The notes below the pieces were generated by a model. The model was not told where the DNA came from. It did no database searches and saw nothing but the letters and a program-made list of their open reading frames with translations. Positions 32,119-42,737 of a stretch of DNA of 42,737 nt are shown here, piece after piece. Made by a program: the position numbers and the translations under genes. The DNA is from an uncultured Pelagibacteraceae bacterium (GTDB lineage: Bacteria > Pseudomonadota > Alphaproteobacteria > Pelagibacterales > AG-422-B15), in NCBI GenBank assembly GCA_902564295.1, contig CACFAO010000010.1, positions 1-42,737 on the forward strand, given 5' to 3'. How positions within the stretch are numbered: position 1 is the stretch's first letter; every line of letters starts with the position of its first letter.

Positions 32119-34824
32119 TTGACTGATTCCAAGGATCAAAATGAAGATCTTAAAACAGGTAAAGAGCAATCTGTAATCCCCATATTAATCGATACAGAAA
32201 TGCAAAATTCTTACCTAGATTACGCTATGAGCGTAATCGTTAGTAGGGCATTACCCGATGTAAGAGACGGATTAAAACCAGTTCATAGACGGATTTTATA
32301 TGCAATGCATGAGTCAGGTTATGAGTGGAATAAGCAACATAGAAAGAGTGCTCGAGTTGTCGGTGATGTTATTGGTAAATACCATCCACATGGAGATCAA
32401 GCTGTTTATGATGCTTTGGTTAGACTTGCCCAAGACTTCTCAATGAGCGTGCCTCTATTAGATGGTCAAGGTAATTTTGGATCAATGGACGGCGATAGGG
32501 CTGCTGCAATGAGATATACAGAAGTTAGAATGGCTAAAATTGCTAGTTTTCTTCTTGAAGATATAGAAAAAGAAACGGTCGACTTTAGACCTAATTATGA
32601 TGAAACTGAAAGTGAGCCATCCGTTCTTCCTGCAAAATATCCAAACTTACTTGTCAACGGAGCAGGTGGTATAGCCGTTGGTATGGCGACTAACATTTTA
32701 CCTCATAATTTAGGAGAGGTCATTGACGCTAGTATTGCTTACCTTAAAAATACCGACGTAACTTTCGAGGAAATAAATCAAATTATAAAAGGCCCAGACT
32801 TTCCTACGGGTGGAACAATTATTGGCATAAAAGGTATAAAAGACTCTCAGTCATCAGGAAGAGGCTCAATCATTGTTCAGGCAAAATCAAACATAGAGGA
32901 ATTTAAAACAGATCGAGAAGCAATCGTTTTTACCGAAGTACCTTACCAAGTTAACAAATCATCTTTGCTTGAAAAAATAGCTGAACTTGTCAGAGATAAA
33001 AAAATTGATGGCATAAGCGATTTAAGAGATGAGTCTGACCGCCAAGGAGTGAGGGTTGTTGTTGAATTAAAAAAAGGGGCAATATCACAAGTTGTATTAA
33101 ATAAATTATATAAATTTACTGCACTACAAAGTTCTTACGGGGTTAATTCATTGGCGTTGGTAAACGGAAAACCAAAATTAATGAATATAAAAGAATTCAT
33201 TCATCATTTTATAGAATTCAGAAAAGAAATAATCAGAAACAGGACTCGACATGATCTTGGCAAAGCAAGAGATAGGGCTCATGTATTGATTGGCCTAGCA
33301 GTTGCTGTAGCTAATGTTGATCAAATAATAGAAATAATTAAAAGCTCGAAAGATCCTAATGAGGCAAGAACCTTGCTTCTTAAAACTAAGTGGCTAAGCA
33401 AGGATATTGATGATTTGTTGAAGTTAGTTGACGACCCAAGGCAAATTAAAAATGAAAAAGAAATTTATTTAACAGACGAGCAGGCAAAAGCGATATTAGA
33501 GTTAAGATTGCAACGTTTGACAGCTCTAGGTAAAGATGAGATTAAATCAGAATTATCAGATCTTTCCAGTCAAATAAACAAATTCCTCACAATATTAAGG
33601 GATACGGAGGTATTGAATGATGTAATAAATGTTGAGCTAAATGAAATTAAAAAACAATTTGCAATACCAAGAAGAACAGAAATCAATGAGGGCGAGGCTA
33701 CAGATATTGATCAAGAAGACCTAGTTCAAAGAAGTGATATGGTCGTGAGTGTAACAAACTCAGGTTATATAAAAAGGGTTCCTTTAAATATGTACAGAGC
33801 ACAGAAAAGAGGAGGCAAAGGAAGAGCGGGAATGAAAACCAATGAAGAGGATTTTGTAACTCAAGTTTTTACATCAAGTACTCATGACAATATGTTGTTT
33901 TTCTCATCTGGAGGAATAGCCTACAAACTTAAGACATGGAAGATCCCTGAGTCATCACCCCAAGCTAAGGGCAAAGCAATAATCAATCTCTTAAATCTTA
34001 AAGACACTGAAAGTCTATCAAGTATTCTTGTGTTGCCAGAAAATAAACAATCAAATGGGAACGAGTATTTAATATTTGCTACATCGGATGGCAGCATCAG
34101 AAAAAATAGTTTAGAAGATTTCAAAAGGATTCAAGCAAATGGTAAAATTGCAATGAAATTAGATAATAATAATGCAATCGTAGGTGTAAAACTTTGTAGT
34201 GATGAAGACGATATTTTACTATCAACAAAACATGGAAAGTGTATTCGAACTCCTGTTTCAAAATTGAGAACAACTAAAAGTAGAAGTTCGGTAGGTGTAA
34301 GGGGCATCAGGCTAACAAAAGATGATAAAATTATTTCAATTTCTGTCATTTCTCATACTGATGTATCGTCAGCAGAAGCAAAAGCTTACTTAAAAATGAT
34401 TTCAAAGGAAAAAGGAATGCATGAGGAAACTGAGAGTGACGATAATGATATTGATAACTCTGTTTCTGACATTGAAATATCTAAGGATCGATATGATGAA
34501 TTAAAAGCGAGAGAACAATTCATTTTAACCGTTACTGAAAATGGCTTTGGTAAAAGATCTTCTTCTTACCAGTTTAGAGTCTCTAATCGCGGAGGATCAG
34601 GCATCATGTGTATTGCCACATCAGATAGAAATGGTGATGTTCTGGCTTCTTTTCCAGTCAATAATGATGATGATATAATGCTGATAACTAAAACAGGTCA
34701 ATTAATTCGCTGCCCAGTAAAAGATGTTCGCGTAGCTGGTAGAAATACGCAGGGAGTAAGTATATTTAAAACAACAAAAGAAGAAAAAGTTGTTTCTGCA
34801 AGCAGAGTTGAGCTAGATAGTTAA
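32119..34824 (+). CDS. gyrA: DNA gyrase subunit A
   Basis: This is the 901-residue DNA-cleaving subunit of gyrase. The catalytic tyrosine is Tyr133 in [10 protein letters not shown], and the [10 protein letters not shown] GyrA-box, which separates GyrA from ParC, is present as [11 protein letters not shown] near residue 563. The start is TTG at 32119. The next in-frame ATG (residue 28) would cut into the conserved [12 protein letters not shown] region, so the TTG is preferred; its ribosome site is weak (AGGT). The quinolone-determining region reads [12 protein letters not shown]: Gln94 replaces the E. coli Ser83 equivalent, while Asp98 is kept. An acidic insert (residues ~770-790, [10 protein letters not shown]) interrupts the C-terminal beta-pinwheel. 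Confidence 0.96.
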   Translation: MTDSKDQNEDLKTGKEQSVIPILIDTEMQNSYLDYAMSVIVSRALPDVRDGLKPVHRRILYAMHESGYEWNKQHRKSARVVGDVIGKYHPHGDQAVYDALVRLAQDFSMSVPLLDGQGNFGSMDGDRAAAMRYTEVRMAKIASFLLEDIEKETVDFRPNYDETESEPSVLPAKYPNLLVNGAGGIAVGMATNILPHNLGEVIDASIAYLKNTDVTFEEINQIIKGPDFPTGGTIIGIKGIKDSQSSGRGSIIVQAKSNIEEFKTDREAIVFTEVPYQVNKSSLLEKIAELVRDKKIDGISDLRDESDRQGVRVVVELKKGAISQVVLNKLYKFTALQSSYGVNSLALVNGKPKLMNIKEFIHHFIEFRKEIIRNRTRHDLGKARDRAHVLIGLAVAVANVDQIIEIIKSSKDPNEARTLLLKTKWLSKDIDDLLKLVDDPRQIKNEKEIYLTDEQAKAILELRLQRLTALGKDEIKSELSDLSSQINKFLTILRDTEVLNDVINVELNEIKKQFAIPRRTEINEGEATDIDQEDLVQRSDMVVSVTNSGYIKRVPLNMYRAQKRGGKGRAGMKTNEEDFVTQVFTSSTHDNMLFFSSGGIAYKLKTWKIPESSPQAKGKAIINLLNLKDTESLSSILVLPENKQSNGNEYLIFATSDGSIRKNSLEDFKRIQANGKIAMKLDNNNAIVGVKLCSDEDDILLSTKHGKCIRTPVSKLRTTKSRSSVGVRGIRLTKDDKIISISVISHTDVSSAEAKAYLKMISKEKGMHEETESDDNDIDNSVSDIEISKDRYDELKAREQFILTVTENGFGKRSSSYQFRVSNRGGSGIMCIATSDRNGDVLASFPVNNDDDIMLITKTGQLIRCPVKDVRVAGRNTQGVSIFKTTKEEKVVSASRVELDS

Positions 34825-34867
34825 TAAATTACTAGAGGTCTTTAAATAATCATTATATATTCCAAAC

Positions 34868-35347
34868 ATGAGTAGAACTGGCATATATCCTGGAAGCTTT
34901 GATCCCATTCACAAAGGGCACATTGATATTATCAATAGGGCTACAAAACTTGTTGATAAATTATATATCGCAGTTGCTGACAGCCCGCATAAATCACCTT
35001 TATTTGATTTGGATGAAAGAAAAGAAATGATAGAAAATGAGTTTTCATCAAATGATAAAATTGAAGTAATTGCATTTGATAATTTATTGATTGATTTAGC
35101 TAATTCACTAGATGCAAAGATACTCATAAGAGGTCTTCGTGTTGTTTCTGATTTTGAATATGAGTTTCAGATGTTGGGCATGAATAGACAATTAGATAAT
35201 AATATTGAAACAGTATTCTTAATGGCAGACGCTCAACGGCAATCAATTTCCTCTAATTTTGTAAAAGAAATTGCACGTTTGGGAGGAAATATTAGTAATT
35301 TTACAAATAAGTTTGTTGAGCAAAAATTAAAAGATAAATTCAAATAA
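34868..35347 (+). CDS. coaD: Phosphopantetheine adenylyltransferase
   Basis: This 159-residue enzyme makes dephospho-CoA from phosphopantetheine and ATP, the penultimate step of coenzyme A synthesis. Nucleotidyltransferase motifs are YPGSFDPIHKGHIDIINRA at the N-terminus, IRGLRVVSDFEYEFQM and the C-terminal ISSNFVKEIARLGGNI. It has no visible Shine-Dalgarno. A TATATT at 34856-34861, six bases before the ATG, copies the arrangement at potA and could give a leaderless message. It is 43 bases after gyrA and six before the cyclophilin gene. Confidence 0.95.
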   Translation: MSRTGIYPGSFDPIHKGHIDIINRATKLVDKLYIAVADSPHKSPLFDLDERKEMIENEFSSNDKIEVIAFDNLLIDLANSLDAKILIRGLRVVSDFEYEFQMLGMNRQLDNNIETVFLMADAQRQSISSNFVKEIARLGGNISNFTNKFVEQKLKDKFK

Positions 35348-35352
35348 ATAAA

Positions 35353-35904
35353 ATGAAATTAATAAGAACTTTAATCTTTGTATTTTCATTTTTTATAGCG
35401 TTAATCGCAGAAGGAGTTGTCATGGCAAATGACCCAGAAAATTCAATCCAAATAGAGCTGAAAGATGGTAATGTAATAATAGAACTACTACCTGATATCG
35501 CTCCAAATCACGTAAATAGAATTAAAGAACTTGCAAGAGAGGGCTTTTATGACGGAGTACCCTTTCACCGTGTTATAGAGGGCTTTATGGCTCAAACTGG
35601 TGATGGTGAAAATAGAAATGGAACAGGCGGATCAACCAAACCTGATTTGAAAAATGAATTTGGTGATACACCCCATCTTCGTGGAACAGTATCAATGGCA
35701 AGAACAGCCGATCCGGATTCAGCTAATAGTCAATTTTTTATATGTTTTGCTGAGGCTCCACATCTAAACGGCCAGTATACTGTTTTTGGTCAAGTTGTAG
35801 AAGGGATGGAGTTTGTTGACAAGATTAAACGAGGAGAGCCAGGCTCTGGAAGTGTAGATAACCCAGATGAAATGATAACTGTAAGGGTCATTTCAGATCT
35901 ATAA
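35353..35904 (+). CDS. Peptidyl-prolyl cis-trans isomerase, cyclophilin type, exported
   Basis: This 183-residue cyclophilin has an N-terminal signal peptide (LIRTLIFVFSFFIALIAEGVVMA), so it folds proteins in the periplasm. Cyclophilin motifs are VPFHRVIEGFMAQTGDG with the catalytic arginine, SMARTADPDSANSQFFICF and HLNGQYTVFGQVVEGMEFVDKI. Its place between coaD and queA is conserved in many Alphaproteobacteria. queA starts five bases after its stop. Confidence 0.94.
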   Translation: MKLIRTLIFVFSFFIALIAEGVVMANDPENSIQIELKDGNVIIELLPDIAPNHVNRIKELAREGFYDGVPFHRVIEGFMAQTGDGENRNGTGGSTKPDLKNEFGDTPHLRGTVSMARTADPDSANSQFFICFAEAPHLNGQYTVFGQVVEGMEFVDKIKRGEPGSGSVDNPDEMITVRVISDL

Positions 35905-35909
35905 TTTTC

Positions 35910-38032
<2,123 letters not shown>

Positions 38033-38818
38033 TTACTTACCTTTGAATTCAGCTTTTTTCTTTTGAATGAACGACATTACTCCAATTTTGCTATCCTCAG
38101 TTTTGCCAGCAATTGTTTGTGCTGAGCTTTCCGCAGCAAGCTGACCTTCAAAGTTATTCGAAAAACTATCCCAATATAATTGTTTAATTAATTTTAAAGC
38201 TACAGTTGGTCCTGAAGCTAATGTTCTTGCTGTACTCATTACTTCTTCCATTAGTTTGTCATCTTCAACAACATGATTTACAAGACCCCATTCAAGAGCT
38301 TTATCAGCTAAAACTTTTTCACCAATTAATGAAAATTCCATTGCTCTTGCCATACCTATTTTTCGAGGAATTACATACGTAGAGCTAGCATCTGGTACAA
38401 GTCCTATAAATTTGAACGCTTGATAAAAGTATGCAGATTTAGAGGCATAAACTAAATCTCCAAATACACCCAATGAACAACCTGCGCCAGCAGCCACTCC
38501 ATTAACAGCCGTAATCAATGGAACATTTAGATTTTTTAAATCTATTAAAAAAGGATGGTAAACTTTTTCTAAGGTTTCTCCCGGATCTATATTATCGCCT
38601 AAGCTTGCTCCTTCAACAAGGTTTGCGCCCGCACAAAAACCTCTTCCAGCTCCTGTTAGGACGGCACATCGAACTTTTAATTCTCCACTATTTATAGATT
38701 TTACCTGCTTATGAAGCTCTGAAATCATGTTTATAGAAAGTGCGTTTAGCCTTTCAGGGTCATTCAGCGTTAAAATAGCTATATCATCAACGATTTCAGT
38801 TTTTAAAACATTGGTCAT
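38033..38818 (-). CDS. Enoyl-CoA hydratase/isomerase family protein, PaaG-like
   Basis: This 261-residue crotonase-fold protein shows the two oxyanion-hole segments GAGRGFCAGANLVEGA and VAAGAGCSLGVFGDLVYAS. The catalytic-glutamate position typical of hydratases is replaced by the GLVPDASSTYVIPR type, seen in PaaG-like epoxyphenylacetyl-CoA isomerases (usual GLVPDGGST). Isomerase or hydratase activity on an acyl-CoA is therefore expected, but the substrate is not determined. No other phenylacetate-pathway gene is in the window. It is divergent from the aldehyde dehydrogenase gene across 94 bases. Confidence 0.87.
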   Translation of the reverse strand: MTNVLKTEIVDDIAILTLNDPERLNALSINMISELHKQVKSINSGELKVRCAVLTGAGRGFCAGANLVEGASLGDNIDPGETLEKVYHPFLIDLKNLNVPLITAVNGVAAGAGCSLGVFGDLVYASKSAYFYQAFKFIGLVPDASSTYVIPRKIGMARAMEFSLIGEKVLADKALEWGLVNHVVEDDKLMEEVMSTARTLASGPTVALKLIKQLYWDSFSNNFEGQLAAESSAQTIAGKTEDSKIGVMSFIQKKKAEFKGK

Positions 38819-38912
38819 TTATTAAGTAATACATGCATATGAGAAAACAAAAAAGTATATTTTTTTGTTATTTTGGATTAGTTTATAAAACTTGTTTAAT
38901 AAAGGATAAAAT

Positions 38913-40370
38913 ATGGGATTAGGAAACGTATCTATAGGGAGCACTTATCCAGAGGTAAGTAGAGACGAAATGCTCTCAAAATTAAATAAATTAAAACAAC
39001 CATTTTTAAAAAACTTCAACCCAGATTTAAATGTACGTATTGATCGTATAAAAAGAATACAAACTTTAGTTGAGGAAAATATAGATGCTTTTCACGACGC
39101 GTTAAGATCTGATTTTGGCACACGACATGAACAGTTAAGCCTAATGGCTGACACAATGCCTGTAATTAATAATGCAAAAGACGCCTTAAAAAACATTAAA
39201 AGATGGGTTAAGCCTGATAAGCGAAAACCTAACTTCCCATTAGGATTACTTGGCGCAAAAGCTTATGTTCAATTCCAGCCTTATGGAGTAGTTGGTGTTA
39301 TTTCTCCTTGGAACTTCCCACTAACTCTAAGTATTGCGCCTTTAATAGAAATATTTGCAGCTGGAAATAATGCAATGATGAAGCTCTCAGAGTTCGTTCC
39401 AGCAACCTCTGAATTAACTGAAGAACTTATTAATAAATTTTTTAGTGATGAAGAAGTTGTTATAGTAAATGGAGGCCCTCAAACCTCTCAAGATTTTGCA
39501 GGATTACCATTTGATCATCTGCTTTTCACTGGATCAACAAATGTAGCTAAAAAAGTTGCATCTGAGGCAGCATCAAATTTAGTACCGCTTACTCTTGAAT
39601 TAGGTGGCAAGTCACCAGTAATAGTTGGTCCAAATGCCAAAATGAAAAAAAGTGTTGATAAGATAATGATGGGAAAGCTCTTAAATGGAGGGCAAATATG
39701 CATATCACCTGATTATGTAATGGTTCCTGAGGGGCAAACAGATGAATTTGTTGATCACGCAAAATCCCATGTTAGTGAAAATTATCCAACGATAAAAAAT
39801 AATCCCGATTATACATCCATAATTCATTTGAATCACTACGAGAGACTTCGTGAACTAGTAAAAGATGCTGAGTCAAAGGGAGCTACTATTGTAGAAATAA
39901 ACCCCGCAAATGAAGACCTTTCACAACAAGAGCATCATAAAATATTACCAACATTGGTTTTAAATCCAACTGATGATATGAAGATTATGCAAGAAGAAAT
40001 TTTTGGACCTTTATTGCCTGTAAAAACATACAAAAGCTTTAATGAAACAATAGAGTTCATAAATAAGAACCCTAAAGCACTTGCAATATATTATTTTGGC
40101 GATGACAAAAAAGAAATTGATACTGTGTTAAACAATACTTCATCTGGTCAGGCGGTTATAAACGATGTCTTATTCCAATTTTCTATGCATGATCTACCTT
40201 TTGGAGGAGTCGGTCCTAGTGGAATGGGCTCTTATCATGGTTACGATGGCTTTAAGAACTTTAGTCATAAGAGATCAGTTCTGAAGGGTCAAAATATCTT
40301 AGATGCGGGTAAGATGATTACAGCTCCATTTACTGAATCTACAGAAAAAAATATAAAAAGGCTGTCTTAG
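38913..40370 (+). CDS. Coniferyl-aldehyde-dehydrogenase-like NAD(P)-dependent aldehyde dehydrogenase
   Basis: This 485-residue aldehyde dehydrogenase superfamily protein has SPWNFPLTLSIAPLIEIFAAGN (catalytic asparagine), LELGGKSPVIV (general-base glutamate), GGQICISPDYV (nucleophile cysteine) and EEIFGPLLPV. The sequence around the cysteine and the LSEFVPATSELTEEL segment are of the coniferyl aldehyde dehydrogenase class, which also includes fatty and other bulky aldehyde dehydrogenases. The true substrate is open. AAGGA precedes the ATG by eight bases. Its stop overlaps the parE stop within TTAG. Confidence 0.9.
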   Translation: MGLGNVSIGSTYPEVSRDEMLSKLNKLKQPFLKNFNPDLNVRIDRIKRIQTLVEENIDAFHDALRSDFGTRHEQLSLMADTMPVINNAKDALKNIKRWVKPDKRKPNFPLGLLGAKAYVQFQPYGVVGVISPWNFPLTLSIAPLIEIFAAGNNAMMKLSEFVPATSELTEELINKFFSDEEVVIVNGGPQTSQDFAGLPFDHLLFTGSTNVAKKVASEAASNLVPLTLELGGKSPVIVGPNAKMKKSVDKIMMGKLLNGGQICISPDYVMVPEGQTDEFVDHAKSHVSENYPTIKNNPDYTSIIHLNHYERLRELVKDAESKGATIVEINPANEDLSQQEHHKILPTLVLNPTDDMKIMQEEIFGPLLPVKTYKSFNETIEFINKNPKALAIYYFGDDKKEIDTVLNNTSSGQAVINDVLFQFSMHDLPFGGVGPSGMGSYHGYDGFKNFSHKRSVLKGQNILDAGKMITAPFTESTEKNIKRLS

Positions 40371-42364
40371 AGAATACTCTCAGCTGCTATTTTTTTTGAG
40401 TTTTCGACAATAAACTTAAATCTCAACTCAGGTTTTTTGCCCATTAAAGAATCTACAGATTTATGGGTTTTCTTTTTGTCTTTTGATGCAATTTGAACTT
40501 TTAATAAGGTTCTATTTTCCTGTGACATAGTTGTCTCTTTCAGTTGAGCGGGCATCATTTCCCCCAATCCTTTAAATCTATTAATTGTTACGTCTGAATT
40601 TTTAAATTCTTTTTTTATTATCTCATCTTTATGCTTATCATTCACAGCGTAATACGTTTTAGCTCCTTTAGATATTTTGTATAAAGGAGGCACGGATAAG
40701 TAAAGATGCCCTTCATCAATTAGTTTAGGAAATTCTTTATAGAAGAATGCCATCAATAAGGTGGATATATGAGCCCCGTCAACATCAGCATCTGTCATAA
40801 TTATAATTTTTTCGTATCTTATGTCTTTGCTATTAAATTTGTCTCCTCGCTTGCATCCAATAGCTTGCATTAAATCAGTGATTTCCTGATTTGCATTTAT
40901 TTTATCTCTTCCAGCACTGATCACATTTAAAATCTTCCCCCTTAAAGGCAATATGGCCTGTGTTTGGCGATCTCTAGCTTGTTTTGCTGATCCACCAGCC
41001 GAGTCTCCCTCTACAAGAAAAATTTCAGTTCCTTTATTTCCATCAATTGAACAATCAGCAAGTTTACCCGGTAAAGTTGTCTTTTTTCTTTTTATATTTT
41101 TTTCTATGATTTGATTTGATTTGCTTTGCAGTCTTAACTGTGATCGATTGAATGCGTACTGAAATAATTCTTCTGCCGACCTAGTTTTTTTTGTAAGCCA
41201 TTGTTCAAATAGTTGTCGTGTTTTCATTTCAATTTTACGACCAGGTTCTATACTTGATAACTTTTCTTTTGTCTGACCCTGAAACTCAGGGTTTTCTATA
41301 AAAGCAGACAAGATTGATCCGGATGAACCAAAGAGATCTTCTTGATTAATTTGAGATGATTTCTTTTCGTATTTAATTTTTGAAAAATCTTTAAATGCCT
41401 TAAAAATTCCTGACTTGAAACCACTTTCATGAGTACCCCCCAATGGGGTTTTAATAGTATTACAATAAGATTCATTTATAGGTTCCATCACATCAAACCA
41501 ATTTATAATTCCCTCAATTTTACCACTATCAACATCTATCTCGGTGTTGAAATAAAATGGATCTTCAAAAATAGGGTCATTGGGCGTGCAAAGATTATTT
41601 AAATAATCTTTAATTCCATCGGAGTAATGTAGTTTATCTGATAATGGAATATTTTTTTTGGCGGTTGCCTTACTGCATGACCAATGAATTTCAACATCTG
41701 GTATAAGATAGGCTTTAGCTTTTGCCATATTATATATAATTGAAGCATCAAATTCTATTTCTTTGCCAAAAATTTCTGGGTCTGGTGAAAATACTATTTT
41801 TGTACCCTTTTTAAGAGGACCTTTTGCCGATGCTTTTAATTTATTTTTAGGAGTACCTTGACTATAAGTTTGTACAAAATATTTTTTATCTCTTGCAATT
41901 TCAAGAGTAAGTTTTTTAGATAGCGCGTTTACAACAGAAATTCCAACGCCATGCAAACCGCCAGAAGTTTTGTAATTATTTTTTGAAAACTTGCCCCCAG
42001 AATGTAGTGTTGTCATAATGACTTCAACTGCAGGTATTTTAAATTTTGGATGCTTATCAACAGGAATACCTCGCCCATTATCAGAGATTTCAATCGTGTC
42101 CTGGGAAACAAGCTTAATTTCTACCTTATTTGCAAAACCAGCAACAACTTCATCCATTGAATTATCAAGTACCTCGCTTACCAGGTGATGCATTGCCATT
42201 ATATCTGTTCCCCCAATGTACATTCCGGGTCGCTTTCTAACCGGTTCTAAACCTTCAAGGACTTCAATATCTTTTGCGGTGTAAGATGCGTTTGAATTTT
42301 TTATTGTCTTTTTGGATGAACTCTTCTTTTTAATTGATTTATTTTTCTTTGATTTCTTTCTCAT
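40367..42364 (-). CDS. parE: DNA topoisomerase IV subunit B
   Basis: This 665-residue GHKL ATPase subunit of topoisomerase IV decatenates chromosomes. It shows EVLDNSMDEVVAGFANKVEI with the Mg-binding asparagine, ISDNGRGIPVDKH, the SGGLHGVGISVVNALS lid, and the TOPRIM segment IFLVEGDSAGGSAKQARDR with IMTDADVDGAHI. ParE rather than GyrB is supported by the length (GyrB ~800) and the shortened TOPRIM region. The frame extends to a TTG at 42373, but the ATG at 42364 is chosen. A lysine-rich N-terminal tail of about 25 residues (KKSKKNKSIKKKSSSKK) precedes the conserved region. Confidence 0.94.
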   Translation of the reverse strand: MRKKSKKNKSIKKKSSSKKTIKNSNASYTAKDIEVLEGLEPVRKRPGMYIGGTDIMAMHHLVSEVLDNSMDEVVAGFANKVEIKLVSQDTIEISDNGRGIPVDKHPKFKIPAVEVIMTTLHSGGKFSKNNYKTSGGLHGVGISVVNALSKKLTLEIARDKKYFVQTYSQGTPKNKLKASAKGPLKKGTKIVFSPDPEIFGKEIEFDASIIYNMAKAKAYLIPDVEIHWSCSKATAKKNIPLSDKLHYSDGIKDYLNNLCTPNDPIFEDPFYFNTEIDVDSGKIEGIINWFDVMEPINESYCNTIKTPLGGTHESGFKSGIFKAFKDFSKIKYEKKSSQINQEDLFGSSGSILSAFIENPEFQGQTKEKLSSIEPGRKIEMKTRQLFEQWLTKKTRSAEELFQYAFNRSQLRLQSKSNQIIEKNIKRKKTTLPGKLADCSIDGNKGTEIFLVEGDSAGGSAKQARDRQTQAILPLRGKILNVISAGRDKINANQEITDLMQAIGCKRGDKFNSKDIRYEKIIIMTDADVDGAHISTLLMAFFYKEFPKLIDEGHLYLSVPPLYKISKGAKTYYAVNDKHKDEIIKKEFKNSDVTINRFKGLGEMMPAQLKETTMSQENRTLLKVQIASKDKKKTHKSVDSLMGKKPELRFKFIVENSKKIAAESIL

Positions 42365-42448
42365 AACAAACAATACAACTAATAATAGATTCTTTACATT
42401 GTGTAATATTTATTTACTCTAACAGCATGAATTTATTAGGATTTTAGC

Positions 42449-42737
42449 ATGCCGGTTATTGAATCAAAAATAATGATTAATTCAGAGTCCTTCAAAAAAA
42501 ATCAGGAGGACCATCAAAAGCTTATTGATGAAATTAGAACTTTAGAACAAAAAATAGCAGATAATTCCGCTAGGTCTAAGGCTAAGTTTGATAAAAGAGG
42601 ACAGTTGCTGCCTCGTGAAAGATTAAAAAGACTTTTAGATCCAGGTAGTTTTTGGCTTCCATTATCCACTCTTGCTGGTTACAAGATTGGCGATGATGAT
42701 GGCGATAAAAATATTGGATGGGGAAACTCTATTAGCG
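42449..42737 (+). CDS. Acyl-CoA carboxylase beta subunit (carboxyltransferase), 5' part
   Basis: The first 96 codons of a gene cut by the window edge. The sequence has the N-terminal pattern of biotin-dependent carboxyltransferases (FDKRGQLLPRERLKRLLDPGS, then LSTLAGYKIGDDDGDKNIGWGN). The DDDGDKN segment resembles the geranyl-CoA carboxylase (AtuC)-like group more than methylcrotonyl- or propionyl-CoA carboxylase, from memory. It is divergent from parE, 84 bases apart, with AGGA about eight bases before the ATG. The carboxylation substrate cannot be settled from this fragment. Confidence 0.85.
   Translation, partial: MPVIESKIMINSESFKKNQEDHQKLIDEIRTLEQKIADNSARSKAKFDKRGQLLPRERLKRLLDPGSFWLPLSTLAGYKIGDDDGDKNIGWGNSIS

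Noticed and set aside
42365-42373. TTG start for parE
   Set aside because: An ATG three codons downstream at 42364 is a better start, and the extra residues add nothing conserved.

Overview
The window is a compact, AT-rich stretch of bacterial chromosome. It shows no rRNA, tRNA, CRISPR array, phage gene or insertion sequence, and no recognisable transcription-factor gene. Two conserved gene-order blocks point to an Alphaproteobacterium: dgt-argS-(SPOR slot)-nagZ-scpA-scpB // tatA-tatB-tatC-serS-surE-yajC-secD-secF, and uvrA / ssb-gyrA-coaD-ppiase-queA-tgt. The AT bias, tiny intergenic gaps, taurine and polyamine uptake/catabolism genes and weak Shine-Dalgarno signals fit streamlined marine bacterioplankton (for example AEGEAN-169/HIMB59-like, SAR116-like or SAR11-like lineages). 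The exact clade is inference; no marker gene was searched.

Layout. 1-3870: the 3' part of sulfoacetaldehyde acetyltransferase (xsc), a small methyltransferase, alanine dehydrogenase (ald; with xsc it suggests taurine breakdown) and a short MetE-like zinc methyltransferase. 4139-9574: a polyamine-type ABC importer (Tat-exported binding protein, strong terminator, ATPase, two permeases) followed by an agmatinase-family ureohydrolase, which probably hydrolyses an imported guanidino compound. 9575-16074: xth, dgt, argS, a tiny membrane protein that looks like a SPOR protein without its SPOR domain, nagZ, scpA and scpB. 16091-21606: an iron module (di-haem oxidoreductase, ferric-iron ABC transporter and an embedded peroxiredoxin) inserted between scpB and tatA, which are usually adjacent in this group. 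21690-27941: tatABC, serS, surE, yajC and secDF (protein export plus housekeeping).

27943-42737: a PuuD-like membrane protein and uvrA (minus strand), ssb, gyrA, coaD, a periplasmic cyclophilin, queA, tgt, an enoyl-CoA hydratase/isomerase (minus), a coniferyl-aldehyde-dehydrogenase-like ALDH, parE (minus) and the start of an acyl-CoA carboxylase beta subunit.

The strongest leads are: (i) the iron module, with two TGA-N9-TCA boxes laid over the promoter of the iron-binding protein gene; (ii) a 16-pair RNA hairpin in front of the embedded peroxiredoxin gene, with a mutually exclusive smaller hairpin that would mask its ribosome binding site; (iii) a Tgt that has lost two of its four zinc ligands; (iv) a PotC-type permease with a long C-terminal extension carrying an extra membrane helix and acidic tail; (v) the SPOR remnant; (vi) all six convergent gene pairs ending within -4 to +1 bp of each other, leaving no space for terminators.
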